NCBI GenBank assembly: GCA_024741835.1
Contig: JAENRP010000178.1
Span: 2,594-66,593, forward strand
Origin: Diplocarpon mali
Lineage: Eukaryota > Ascomycota > Leotiomycetes > Helotiales > Drepanopezizaceae
Reading direction: 5' to 3'
Length of the DNA: 64,000 bases
A program made the translations under genes and the position numbers. Of this stretch, positions 33,190-45,200 are shown piece after piece (position 1 is the stretch's first letter; each line of letters starts with the position of its first letter). Under the pieces are notes generated by a model that saw only the letters and a program-made list of their open reading frames with translations, ran no database searches and was not told where the DNA came from.

Positions 33190-36100
33190 ATTTCATTTAT
33201 ATACCTAACCTTTTCACTAGACTCTATTTAATATATCTAACTCTTTAAGCATCTCTAAGCCTCGCCTTAATACCTCTGCCTCTTAGGTAAAGTAGTTTAG
33301 TAAATATATATTCTTTGCTAAGCTCTATAATATTACCATTTTTGCCGATCTGAGACTCCTATTTAAGTTAATTATAAAGACCGAGCCTTAAGCTCCCTCT
33401 ATATAGGAGCTTAAGGAATTAGAAACAGCTAACCTCTGTGTAGTATACGCGAGGTCGTATGAAGAGTATGCAGCAACTCTATCCGAATAGATTTACGCCC
33501 GCTTTCCCCTAGGAGACCTGTTAAAGGCTCCTCTTTTATAGGCTTTATATAAGGATATTAAGGATGAGTATGAAATCCTAATAAAAGAGTACTATATATG
33601 TAAAGAAACTTAAAAGACCTAATGCAAACACTATAAGCTACTACTCAAATAGGTCTCTAAGACTGTCGATAGAACGCTCCTAGCTTCTGCGATAGCTTAA
33701 GTATAAATCTAAGCTAAGAAGTTCTCCTTCTTAATACCTAATAGAGATACTCCTATAAGTGGAACTACTGCTAATAACCTGTATGCTAATTTAATAAACT
33801 AGCAACTCTCACTTTAAGGCCTAGTATCTATTTTAAAGCGTGATATTGCGCCTTCTAATAAGGCTATTCAGTCTTAAATAAGGCTCTAATACCGCAAAGT
33901 ACTATGCTAAGGCAAAACTAAGAGAACTAATACTTAGTAGTAAATCTAGGAGTGGCAGGAGGTATACCGCTTAGCAGAATAATATAATCTCCTTAAGATT
34001 AAAGGGAGATTAAGAGTTATTGATTTTTTAAATTCAATTGTAGTAAAGATTAATCTAAGTTAGGCGACTTGCTTAAAGGAGGAAATTATTACTAATAAGC
34101 AGATAGGAACCCTATGTAAGCATGACCTAATGCAGCTAAGCCGCGCCTTAGTAGGCATTAAATCTAATAGAGCAATTGATAATAAAAGGCTAGCAGTTTT
34201 TACTACTTAAGAGTCTCTCTTAAATGCTAAAACCCTTTCGCAAGCTCTAGCAAGCAGCTCCTGAAATCGCTCTATAAGCTCTAGAAGGGAGATCAGGCCT
34301 AAGTGCCCTTATAAAGGCTTTAAAAATCACTATTAGAAGCCCTAGGACTATTAGAAACTATTATATACTATAGATAGGCGCAAGGAAAATATAAAGGTTC
34401 TCCCCTTATAAGAGGAGGTCTTACGAATACAAAAGGCGTTAAACGCAGGAGATTAGTTTAAGGGTCTTTGAGTATAGCTTAAGGAGAATGATATTATAGT
34501 AATAGCGATCGACAAATTTAAGGGAAAAGCTTCAGCCTTTAGGGAGGATGGTTTAGGCAAAAGGGAGAACTTACCAATCTTTACAATAATAGATCCCTTT
34601 GCCTTTAACGCTTTTGAAGAATCGTTTAATATCTACTACCTCTTTAAGCTAGAACGCCACCCGCTCTCCTTAAGTACGCTCCTTAATAATTGCGCAGCTA
34701 CTCATATTATTAATTCAAAGGATTTACTTATCGCAGGTACCTTTAAGCCTTCTGGCGACTTGCAATAATATATTAAAGCAGGTACCTTAAGGCTCTTAAT
34801 TATTAGGAGAGGTAATAGATATATAGCGGACTCTCTTCTATAGTATGACGGCTCTCTTATAAGGATAACGCTTTGCAATATTGCTATTATAAAGGAGTTT
34901 ATTACTAATATTATCTTAGAAAGGCTCCTTATAGATAAAGGCTTTTAATACTCTAAAGTAGACCTTACTTTGCGCTTTAAGAGCATTAGAGATTCTATAA
35001 AGCAAGCTCAATTAGAGCGTTGCCATAATCTCGTTTTCTTTAAATATAAGCTTATTAACTATTTAGATCTCTTAAATATACTTTAATATGACTTCTTTGC
35101 CTTAATAGCGTTTCCTATAGCTAAGATAACGCTTTATAATAGGTTCTAGTCTAGCTATGTACCTACTAGGGTGTGGGATAATAACGCGTATACTTAGTAC
35201 CTTCGCGCTAGCTACCTAGGCGCAAAGGCTCTTTAAGCGTTAGTCAAGTGCGCTAAGGGAGTGAAGATCAAGGGAATATAAAGGTTAAAGTGCCTTGTAT
35301 ACGCAATAGCGTCTGCTAGGCAAGTTATTTCTTGCGCTACCTTTGAGAACTAATCTCTGAGGCCCTTCTTTAAGATCTTTTAAGATCTTTTTAACTTTTT
35401 AAATAACTTATACAATAGTTGCTTATAGGTTCTTTTAATTAAGGATAAGTATAGTAGTATGCTTTAGACATTCCTATTAAGATCGAAGGGCAGAGACGTA
35501 GTTATAGAGGTCCTTTAGGCCTTTAAAGCATAGGTGAAACGCTAATATAGGCTTTTAATTTGCAAGATTAGGTAAAATAATGATACTTTAATAATCTCCC
35601 TAAGGGAAGACTCTCTTATAGAGTACTAGAGATAGGTAAAAGAGGAGGGAATTGATTTAGAGCTTACTCCTACTTATATATATTAACCTAATAGAGGCAT
35701 AGAGCGAGTAGGAAGGGAGTTGATTAAACGCTCTATTAAAATGAGAATCCACGCTAGGCTTTTAGTAAGCCTTTGGCCAGAGGTTATAAAGGCTGCTATA
35801 TACTTCTATAATATCTCCCTACTTACTAGGAAGAAGATGGTCTTATTAAGCAAGGCTTTTTATAGTTGGTTTAAGCAGTATTTTCGATTCTATAAGCTAC
35901 TACTTATTAAGCAGATAATAGTAAGCTTAAAGCCTAACTAGAGTCGCGTTTATATATATAGCGCTTGCGCATACCCTTTAATTAGAAAGAGGAAGGCAGG
36001 GAGGGACCGCCGAACCTTTAAAATTGAATTATAAAGGTACCTAAGTTACTTAATTAGATATATTACCTTTAATATTTATAGAATCTGGGTTCTTATACTC

Positions 36101-38820
36101 TAGCGAGTAATAATAACTTATAATATTGAATTCGACGAGTCTCTCTTTTATAGTCCAGAAGCTAAGCGCGTAAACCCTATATCGCGCTAGGAACTTAAGA
36201 CAATCCTCTAATTAATTAAAGAGGGAGAAGGAGCTTAAGATGCTAAGTTCGAAGGCATTTTTAAAGAATCAGAGCTTATCGCAAGGCCGAATGCAATTGC
36301 TGTAGAAGAAGCCGCTGTATAAAAAGAGCCTATATTATAGACCGATGCTGCTCTATAGCCTTTAACTAATAATATAAAAGGCCTTAACTTAAATCTAAAT
36401 TCTCTAAGAGACCTACCTAGAAACTTAAGGGTAAAAGCAAGCGAATTAGAAGCTATTTCGCTAGTCTTTAAGAAGGCAAATAGCAACTAGAGCTTAGGGG
36501 TGATAATTCCCTATAAAGGCCCTACTAAAGAAGGAACTGTAGATAACTCTAAGGGAGTCTTTAAAGACGAGTTCTATAGGGCAATCGGCAGATCTCTAGC
36601 CGCCATTTTATATAAGAATAGAGATAGCTTAAGGGCTTTAAGACAGAGTCTTTAATTATAAAGGCAGGCCTTAGTAAACTCTGGTAAAAGGCTAAAGGTA
36701 CTACTACTAAGATCTGGAAGGAGCTTTAATAGTTTTATAAGAAGCGACTTAATAAAAGGAGTAGGCCTTAATAATATAATACCTTAAGTTATAATACTAG
36801 CTTAAAGACTATAGGCTTAGGAGATAAAGCTACCTAGACTCTTAAAGGAACCTTTAGCAATAATAAAAATAGAAGAGGAGACTTATAGAGAAAAGCGCAA
36901 GGAGGAACTCCTTCTTCCTAGGCAAAAGAGGATAAGACGCTTAAGCATTAAGCAATAGGAGACTTTAAAAGTGTATGCTATTGCTTTAAAGTATATGCTC
37001 TTTTAAAGCAATATTGATTTACCCTACTCCTTATATATATAGGAGTTTGTATCGACCTTTTAAGCGAACGAATAAATAAAGGAGGATAAGAAGGACTATT
37101 TGATAGTTTATATAGTTATTAAAGCTGCAGTTAATAGTTAGGCAAAGGATAGAGCGCAGTCTCCTAACTACCTATAGTATTAAGGCTCTCTGCCGAAGCC
37201 TTCGAAAGGATGGCTGGACCTAGAGAAGCACCCTTTTAGCAAACGATTTAAGGAAGGAGGGCGCTAAGAGATTAGGAATTTAGAATCTCGGAGTTGCTAG
37301 AGAATTATGCAAAGGGATTACTCAAAGCCCTTGCTAATACTATTAAAATGGGTTTTTACCTATAAAGTCAATAGCTCTAGCGAGCTTCTAAAGTGCTAAT
37401 TACGGCTAGTTATGCAAAGGGATCTCTAAGATAAAGCTTTAATTTTCTTAACCTACGTAGCCACGCTTATAGCAAGGTCTTTTAAAGTACTAATAGCGCT
37501 TACTGCGTACTTCGATATAGAAGTAAAGCAGTTCGACGTTATTAACGCGTTTATTAATGCTCTTAAAGACCTAAGGAGTGCTCTAGTCATATACTTCCTA
37601 CCAAATGGCTTTAAGTGCCCTAGTATAGTAGTAGAACTGGACCGCGCGCTCTATAGGCTAAAAGACTCTCTAGCGCTATAGTATAGGAACTTCGTAGGAA
37701 CGCTCAAGGGCCTTTAACTTAAGCCACTAAGCGAGGAGCCTTATATTTTCATAATAAAGGATCGCATAGTCTTTATAGCATTTTATATTAATAATATTTA
37801 AGTATTATATAAGGCGTTCAACTTAGATTAAGCGACTCGTCTAATTAAAGACCTAAAGAGGGCATATAAGCTTACTATTATAGGAGATATCTCCTAGTTC
37901 CTTAAAGTAAGGATTATTTAAGATAAAAAGGTAAAGAGGATCTCCTTAGTTTATAATACCTATATTAAGAAGATCGCTCAAAAGTTTAGAGCTAATATAA
38001 GAAGAGTGCCTAGTACTTTATTATTAAAGAAGGAGTTTATTAAGAACTTAAGGCAAGCTTCCTTAAAAAAGGTAAAGGAGTATTAAGAGAAAATAGGCTC
38101 TATTCTCTATATAGCAATTATAATACGCCCGGACGTTGCGTTCGCAGCCTTTTAACTATCTTTCTTCTTAACTAATCCAAGCTCTAAGCACCTCTTAGCC
38201 GCGGACTAGACGCTTTAATACCTATATAGTATGCGCTTCTTAGGAATTGCCTATAGCTTTAAAGCCAGGGAATACCAATTGGTTATATTTTCAAATGCTT
38301 CTTTTAGAGATGACCGAGAGACCCGCAGATCCTCTTAAGGATACGTCTTCTTCCTATTTAAAGGACTGATTATTTGGAAAGCGAATCGCTAAGCAACTAT
38401 TATACTCTCCTCTATTAAAGTAGAACTCTATAGTATAGTTTTTACTACAAAGGAGATAATAGCTATAAAACGCCTCTTTAAGGAGATTCGCATAGACTCT
38501 ATCTTTAAATAGAATATATATTGCAATAACTAATAGACGATTCGGCTAATTGTTATAAAGAATAAGAAGATTAAGATAAGCCTTTGATATATTGAAATTA
38601 GTAATATATAGATCTACTAGGAGTACTAGAGAGGAAGCTTTTAGATAATCTACTTCCCTACTAAGGAGATATACGCAGATAGGCTTACTAAAAACCTAGA
38701 CCGCTAAAAGTTTAAGAGCTTTGTTTGTTTATTAAACCTCTAAAGCTTTTAAACAATCGTTTAGCAATTCGCACTCGCTAGCGAGTAGTCACTTATTACT
38801 AGGAGACTTATACTTACGAG
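33190..38820 (+). pseudogene. Decayed Copia gag-pol polyprotein of Cop-C copy 2
   Basis: One frame runs about 1870 codons without a net shift: codons at 33407, 35720 and 38699 share phase, and nearly all stops are TAA/TAG. Gag runs to about 34350 and ends in a K-C-P-Y-K-G-F-K-N-H-Y knuckle. Protease about 34590-34900 (C-A-A-T-H-I-I-N-S-K-D-L-L). Integrase about 34940-36000, with Y-x-P-N-R-G-I-E-R-V and S-L-W-P-E-V-I-K-A-A-I-Y in the open stretch 35720-35941. RT about 36500-38100 (F-D-V-I-N-A-F-I-N-A, A-L-Y-R-L-K-D-S-L-A-L-W-Y), catalytic Y-V-D-D decayed to Y-I-N-N. RNase H about 38270-38760 (A-D-R-L-T-K-N-L). No start ATG was identified. Confidence 0.9.
38773..38786. repeat. 14-bp palindrome, arms of the 23-bp element without its core
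   Basis: ACTCGCTAGCGAGT, a perfect palindrome whose 6-bp arms equal those of the 23-bp family. It sits at the end of Cop-C pol. This stretch is deleted in copy 1. Confidence 0.6.
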
Positions 38821-40228
38821 CTCCTACTCTCTTATAGTCATATTCATTTGTTTTCTCTTATAAAGCGCATTGCAAAAGCTCTCCTTTTTTAAAAATATAA
38901 GATAGGTAATATTCTTAAGCTGCTATTATAAGGCGTAACCCTTTCTTAGATCCTCTTAGCTAGCACTAGGAGCTGCGAAGCTATAGCTATAAGCTTTATA
39001 TAGATCTCCTCCTAAGAGAGGCCTGGAGGCACTCCCTCGGCTAGAGGCCCGCCGGCGAATATACTAGCGATAGCAGGGGCAAAGGCAGGGGGTATAGCAG
39101 GGGCGATAGGGGCGAGGACAGCAGGGGCGGCGGCGATAGCAAGAGCGGCAATAGCAAGGGCAGGGATAGGAAAGACGAAGGGAGATACTATAGCGGCGGC
39201 TGCGATAGCAGTAGTAGATAGGATAGGAGTGGCGGCAGCAATAGCAAGGGCGAATAGGTCTAAGCTAAAGGGCCTAGGAGCGAATAGGAATAGTATACTA
39301 AGAGTAAGGGAGGCAGCGATACTACTACTTATAGGAGTAGCAGGCCCTCTTAGCATAAGGGTCCGATCGCTCCTATCTTTTAAAATCAGCCTAGAACTTA
39401 ATAAGACTCGACAAACGTACTATAGAAGCTTTAGAGCGCACCCTTTACTATATTAAGCAATAGTACCACCTCCTCTTTAAAGGCGCTATAGGCGCAGGCT
39501 GATACGATAGCCTCTTAAGAGGCGAGGAGAGGTCCGCTGGCCTGCTAGTAGCTATTGCTTAGCACTATATAATAAACGCAACGCGTACCGAAGGTGCTAT
39601 TAAAGTACTAACAATTGAGATTGCTAATGCTCTTATATGCGATATAACGCATATATGCGTCGTCGCGCTCTATTATAGGCTTAAGTATATAGCACGCAGC
39701 GGGGGCAGGGCTCTTAGGTAGCGGTGGCGGCGGCAGCAGCGGCAGGGGCGATGGCGGTAGCAGCTTATTATCTAGCAGGCGCTAGGATAATCGCACTAAG
39801 GTTATAGCTCCCGAAGGAGCGCTAGCGATCTAGCGCAAAGTTAGTATAACGCAGAGTATAAGGACTCTAAGGGTCTTACTTTATAAGGGCGGCCGAGGCT
39901 ATAATAAGCAGGAGTTCCTTCTATATTTAAAAATTATTAGTATAAAGATGATATTTTTAAATAATAAAGGAGGGTTGTTTTTAAAAGAAGGGAAGGAGAA
40001 CCTCTATAATAGAAATACTTTATAAGAAGCCTAATAGAGCACTAGCGTAGAATTGCGAAGATTCTTAAGCGCGCTTATTGCCTATAGTAACCCTTCTTAT
40101 TCTAAAAGGAACGACCTCTAAAGGGGTAGTACGTAAGATAGAGCCTCTTTTTCTTACAATTGCTATTCTTTCTTTTGTTTTATCTATATAGCTAAGCGAT
40201 TCTAAGAGCATCGCCTAACTAAGGGGTA
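38821..40228. other. 3' accessory region of Cop-C with GC-rich islands
   Basis: About 1.4 kb between pol and 3' LTR, far more than an ordinary Copia 3' UTR. GC-rich islands occur at about 39020-39360 and 39690-39830, with CAGGGGCGATAGG- and GCGGCGGCAGCAGCGG-like low complexity, inside AT-rich DNA. The first island is also present beside Cop-C copy 1 at 10240-10470, so it belongs to the element and is not chance flank. Confidence 0.75.
39012..39700 (-). pseudogene. Antisense accessory frame(s) of Cop-C copy 2
   Basis: The minus strand (antisense to pol) has a frame from about 39700 broken only by TAA/TAG. It shows spaced Cys (C-Y-I-L..., N-L-N-C, T-R-C-V-Y-Y), then a Leu/Val helix and a Leu/Pro-rich tail. 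The motif resembles the Cys pattern of the Gyp-B antisense ORF, including M-R-x-I-A-x-K just before it. A second minus frame, 39012-39356 (114 codons from ATG, no stops, Ala/Pro/Ile-rich), overlaps the tail. A plus-strand frame is also open at 39229-39456. Low-complexity GC-rich DNA is open in several frames, so I treat the Cys frame as the better candidate and the rest as uncertain. Confidence 0.42.
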
Positions 40229-40426
40229 TATTGTATAGAATAGGCAAAGTCTCCACTTATTCTAGAGACCCTTTATATAACTCCTACTAAGTCATAGACT
40301 CTCCCTTTTCTTTCCGAAGTCTCCTTACCATATATATACTAGAGAATAATATAATAAATCATCTTTATCTATATTAGCAAGCCTCCTAAGCGACCCAATG
40401 AAGGCCCTCTAGCCGACCGTACCATA
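40229..40426 (+). repeat. 3' LTR of Cop-C copy 2
   Basis: 198 bp, more decayed than the 5' LTR (starts TATTGTATAG). Followed by the AGTTA duplication. Confidence 0.92.
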
Positions 40427-41017
40427 AGTTAGGAATAAGAAAGGGCTATAAGAGGCCTTATTATTTAATTGTCTTTAAATGCAAGAATTGATAAGGTCTA
40501 TAGTTTGTAATAAATCTTTTATAGTCTAAACCTATCCTAACTTAATAGTACTTAAGAGCAAGTAGCTAATAGGTCTTTAAGCTACTAAGGTACGCGCTTA
40601 AAGGTTAGTTATAAGCTTCTTGAATTAGATAAGTATATAAGGGAATATTATAGTATACGCAGAGATACTCCTTAAAGTAAAGCAATCTGTCTTTTAAAGA
40701 GTAGTTTTTAAAGAGGTCGGCGCGAATTTCTTAAAAGGATTCGCAATTATCTTAATAAAGTTTCTTAATTAAATTAAAGGAATCCTTAGGTCGATTTAGG
40801 GTCGAATTAGAAGTATCAGTTAATATTAGGGCTAAGGTGCCTTTAGTAGATTCGGCGAGAAATTTTTCAACTAATTCGGTATTAATTCGGAAGTCTAACT
40901 AGGCTAGGGAAATTAGAACCTAGGATTGGCTATCTAGCTTCGCTTATTTATAAACCGGCATATCCTACTCTTAGCAGCTGAGAATATTAGCCTTCCGGTT
41001 GTCTTTACTAAGAGTAT
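40427..41017 (-). mobile_element. Gyp-B copy 3 remnant, integrase N-terminal to RNase H part
   Basis: Collinear with about 4890-5477 of Gyp-B copy 1. Homology stops abruptly at about 41017 inside RNase H (CTAAGAGTAT). The rest of the element is missing, so it was truncated by deletion or by a rearrangement whose other side is the unassigned 41018-41729. Confidence 0.85.
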
Positions 41018-41729
41018 TATAGGTTCTATACCAGTAATCGATATTCATATGAATATAATTAAGTACTTATTATCAAAAAGAATCTATTATAATATCTGTC
41101 TCTCTTTATATAACTGAGATAGTACCTTTATACCTATAAACGTCCTCCCTCCTATAGTCCCTCCTAACCGTATATAGATATCCTTCCGAAGTCCTCCGGC
41201 TAAATAGCCGTCCGAAATATATATAAAACCCCTTATATCGCATATAGTACAGCTATGTAGGATGACCCTAGGAATAAGGGCAGCTTGCCTCTTATATAAG
41301 AATCTGCGTACTAATACTAGCAGTACTTTCTTTTAAAAAGACCTTTTCAACTCGCATAAGGAAGTATGCAAAACAAATACATAAAGGAGGCAGATTAGTA
41401 GCAAATAATCAAATAGCAATAAAGAATAAAATAGCAAAGACAAATAGCTTAATAGCAAAGGCAAGTGTAATAGGTAATAAGGACAATATATAGGAAGTAG
41501 AATAGCAAAGATAAAGGCAAATAGTAAAGAGGGAAAGGAAAGGTATCCAAATGATAGAAGCAATCTAAGGTCTTTATTCAAGCCTTATAATAGTATAATT
41601 ATAATCCAGTTGCGTTCTAGTAAGTTCGAGACTCTTTATTAAAGAGTCATCTAGAGTTGTAATCCACTATAGCTATAAATTATAATAATTTATAAAAGGG
41701 AAAAGAGGGGCCTTTAAGAAGGCATATAT
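41018..41729. other. Unassigned AT-rich segment, possible solo-LTR fragment
   Basis: No coding frame is supported. It has a TATA-like ATATATATAAAACCCC at about 41218 and a purine-rich stretch (41370-41545) with repeated AATAGCAAAG units. The hydrophobic minus-strand open frame 41333-41581 is the complement of that purine-rich stretch and is not convincing. The TATA box and short size would fit an LTR, but no partner or duplication was found. Confidence 0.4.
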
Positions 41730-41976
41730 TATAGAGACCTGGGACGGATAGGTCTTATGATATATATCACATAATCGGCGCAGGACGGTAGGAGGATAAA
41801 AGGGCCATCTTCTGTACATAGAGACAGGGCGCATCGCTATAGTACTAAATATACCCTATACTTAGGACTTGTCCCTAATATCTTATCTAAGAGAGCCCGC
41901 TTATAGTACTCCCTCCTTTTGTTTTTAGGTCTTCCCTTAGGCCTATTCTTATATTATCTCCTCCCTCTATTTTATA
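41730..41976 (+). repeat. 5' LTR of Gyp-A-long
   Basis: 247 bp starting TATAGAGACCTGGG and ending TTTTATA. Confidence 0.92.
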
Positions 41977-41994
41977 TTAGTGACCTACGCAAGG
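41977..41994 (+). other. Primer-binding region of Gyp-A family
   Basis: TTAGTGACCTACGCAAGG directly after the LTR is conserved in all three Gyp-A copies. A TGG one base in, RIP-altered to TAG, would match a tRNA 3' end of the form ...GGTCACCA. The tRNA was not identified. Confidence 0.5.
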
Positions 41995-42263
41995 ACCGAT
42001 TTCTTAAGATTTCTATCCTTAATACAACCTTATTAATCTCTTAGTTCGCAGATAAGAGACCGGCCTTTAAAATACGTCTTTAAAACACTTATAGCATCTT
42101 AATTAACTTTAAAAACCTTATCCTTAATCGCTTAATTACTTAGAACTATCGATTTTCATTTAGCAACTATTAATAACCTTAGATTTTCCCTTTTCGGCTC
42201 TGCTTTAAAAACCCCTATTTTCTTCCTTAACTCTAAGATTTTCGGAATTTTCGGCTTCCTAGT

Positions 42264-45200
42264 ATGAAAAGTTTAGCAAACCCTATAATAGCAATCTTAA
42301 ACAGTAGTAGTTTCAAGTACTCGAGTAATACTAAGCGCAAACTCCAACTAAAAGTGTCTTTTTAAAATCTTTAGAAATCCGAATCTGATAATTCAGCCGC
42401 CTTAGCTTAATAGAATTCTAAAAACTGCCTTAGAATCGTCTCTAAAGACCCCTTTATTCTAAGGACCAATAGGAATTGGCCTAAAGGCTAAGAAGAATCT
42501 TAGATATAAACCTTATTTTAGAAATTTGTCTTAGATTAAGTAAACCTTATCTTATTACAATTAGTCGCAACACTTCTATTAGCTATTTAGCACCTACTTA
42601 GAATCTCTTAGCAAACTCGGATTAAACTTTTAATAGAATCTAATATTCTACTCCTAAGCCTAGCCTATAAGTAAGAGGATAAAAAGACATCTTTAAACAA
42701 CTTAAGGCCGCTACCTACTTTTTTAATATCGATATTAGAAAACATTAAAAATAATATTAATTTTAAACTTTTCGCTAACCCTTTATTCAAATCTTTTTAA
42801 ACTCGTCTTAATCACTTTAAGATTAACTCGGATTCTAAACGTTTTTTAAGCCCTTTTGAATTTCGAAGTACTCCTCCTAGCAACTAATCATACGATATTA
42901 AGGCTTCCCCTTTGCCCCTTATAGATTCTATTAACTTAAACGGTTAGTATAAAACGATAATAGCTGCATTCAAGGCTATTACTAGCCACTTTCCCCTCCC
43001 TAGTTCCCCTAGTGCTCCTTACTTTATAAGAGCTAATATTACTAATTTCCTTAAGCAATATAAGGAAACTTATTACGATTTTAGTATTCTATAAGCGGAT
43101 ATGATTTCTCAGCTCCCTTGCTACTATAACTATATAAGCAAAGATATTATCAAATCCCTCTTTAAATAGAAGATATATAATTCATAAGAACTCCTTATTA
43201 AGGCTCTTAAGTCTAAATTCTAAGAATTTAATAAATAGTAGATTTGCGATACTCTAGCTTTCTTAAAGGAATTTATTCTAATCACTTGAACTCCTAAGGA
43301 ACTTAAGAACTACTATCGGACTTTTACTTATATATCAAATACCTTAATTAGCTAGAAAATACTTAGCAAAGTTGAACGAGGCTGCCTTTTCTTACTTAGA
43401 TTACCTACTGGCCTTTGAAATAAGATTATCAAGCATTTTAAGATCGATAAGCAAGACCTTATAACCTTTGCCTTATTTAAGGAATTCTCGGCCTTTGCTT
43501 TAAAATCAGATCTTAATAAGAGAACCATTAATACTATAGAATAGGAAAAAGCCCTTACTCCCTCTTATACTAAAGACCTTAAGAGCCTGGTCTAAGAACA
43601 CTTGAAAGCTTTAGAAGTTATAAAGGAGGTAAAGAAGAACTTAGTAGTCATACCTTTCACTTATAGGCCTGACCTAGGAGTAAGATCTAACCTTAGAATT
43701 GAGGAACTTAAGACCTAATTTGCAGAACTCTAAATTTAAAGCTTAGAAACTAGGATTAATAATCTCTTATAAGAAAAATAGCATATTCCCTAGTTTAATA
43801 ATAGATAAAACTCGGCCACTATAAGCCAACCTAATAGTTCCTATTACTAGACTCCTGCTTCTTATCATTTGGAACAACCAGCTAATATAAGAATACAATA
43901 GCTAGCTAAAGAAGGAGGAATTGATCCCAATTAGCACTCTGCTAATATCAATGCTATAGGGTACTAAGGAAACGGCAATAGAAGACAACTAACCTGCAAT
44001 TTTTGCAATAACGAAGAACCTAACTGCGCTTTATATAAGTACTATAACAATTGCCCTCTTTTCCTTCGTTTTATTAACACTAGGGTCATATATATTAACA
44101 AGTATGGGATGCTTTGCATTAAAGATCCTAGGCTAAAAGCTATCCTTATTAAAAAGCACTAGAATCGCTTATAGTTATAGACTGTTTAAATAATAATATA
44201 TAGTATGAAATAGGATAAGAATTTAGTCGAACAATAGCGTATTATAGATATGAATGCTAAAATTCCAACTTATATATACATAGGTCCAACTAGCAACCTA
44301 CTTAAGGGAGTTCTTAAGGACTTAGCTTTTGATTAAACAGCTATAGAAGTTAAAGGCATCTCTATCTTAAGATAGGTTAATAATAATATATCTATTGATA
44401 TTAATACTACTTCTATATCTAGAAACCCTTGGAATACTCAGCGTCCTTTTAGATCTACCACTCCTTTAATATTAATAAAACCAGCCAAAGTCCAAAAATC
44501 AACGCGTATAACTTAAGAATCTTAATATAAAGTCCAAATGCTAAAAGATACCTAACAATCTAGAACTATAGTAGATAAGGATAAAGCTAATATAGTAGAC
44601 GAATTGATTAGAGATATAATAGACGAAGATGGCTTTAAGCTTAAAGATTAAGAAGTTAAAGTTATTACATAGACCCTTAACCTTAAGCGAAAGAGATAGA
44701 TATTAAAACGGGAAAAATTCATTAATAAATATACTAATTCAATTGCAATAAAGAAAGCTATAAAGAATATTATAGCCTAGCAAATTAACCTTATATTTAA
44801 AGACCTATTTAGTTTAACTAGACGCTTTAATAAAGTGCTAGGAAAGCATATCCCAATTGCCTTTAAAGATTTGAATAATAATAAGGAAATGGAAATTGTA
44901 ATACGAAAGAACTCTAAGAAGCACTTAGCCTTAATTAAATATCTTTAGATTGCAGAAAACGAAAGAACCCAAAGGTACTATAACATTATGGCAATAGCTT
45001 TAATATCTTAGAATATCAATCGAAATTATTCAGCAGTTGTAATAAAAAGCCCTATTATTATTTATTTAATAGAAGAATTAGTTAAAGCAAAGGCTCTAAT
45101 CGATTATAGTTTAGAAGTTAATACGATAATTAGAAAAGTAGCAGAAATGACTTAATTAATAATCGTTAGCGATCGACTCCTTATTTATTCAACTGTTTCT

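Larger units (their letters stand above)
32831..40426 (+). mobile_element. Cop-C copy 2, complete Ty1/Copia element
   Basis: 7596 bp, 198-bp LTRs (32831-33028, 40229-40426) and perfect 5-bp duplication AGTTA (32826-32830, 40427-40431). A single-frame gag-pol is followed by an unusually long (about 1.4 kb) 3' region with GC-rich islands and antisense frames, then polypurine AACTAAGGGG and the 3' LTR. It lies in Gyp-B copy 3. Confidence 0.94.

Noticed and set aside
36235..36486. Minus-strand frame also seen at 12387-12608
   Set aside because: Conserved in both Cop-C copies, but it mirrors the pol linker, which is itself in frame; RIP stops fall in the sense frame and the antisense is open by complementarity.
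39229..39456. Plus-strand Arg/Ala-rich frame in the Cop-C GC island
   Set aside because: GC-rich low complexity is open in at least three frames; this one is not better supported than the antisense Cys frame.
1..41017. Centromere or telomere-proximal origin
   Set aside because: Nested RIP-mutated elements fit such places, but no telomere repeat or other specific mark is visible.
41333..41581. Hydrophobic minus-strand open frame of 82 codons
   Set aside because: It is the complement of a purine-rich AATAGCAAAG repeat stretch, so Leu/Tyr/Ser content follows from composition; no homologous copy or context.
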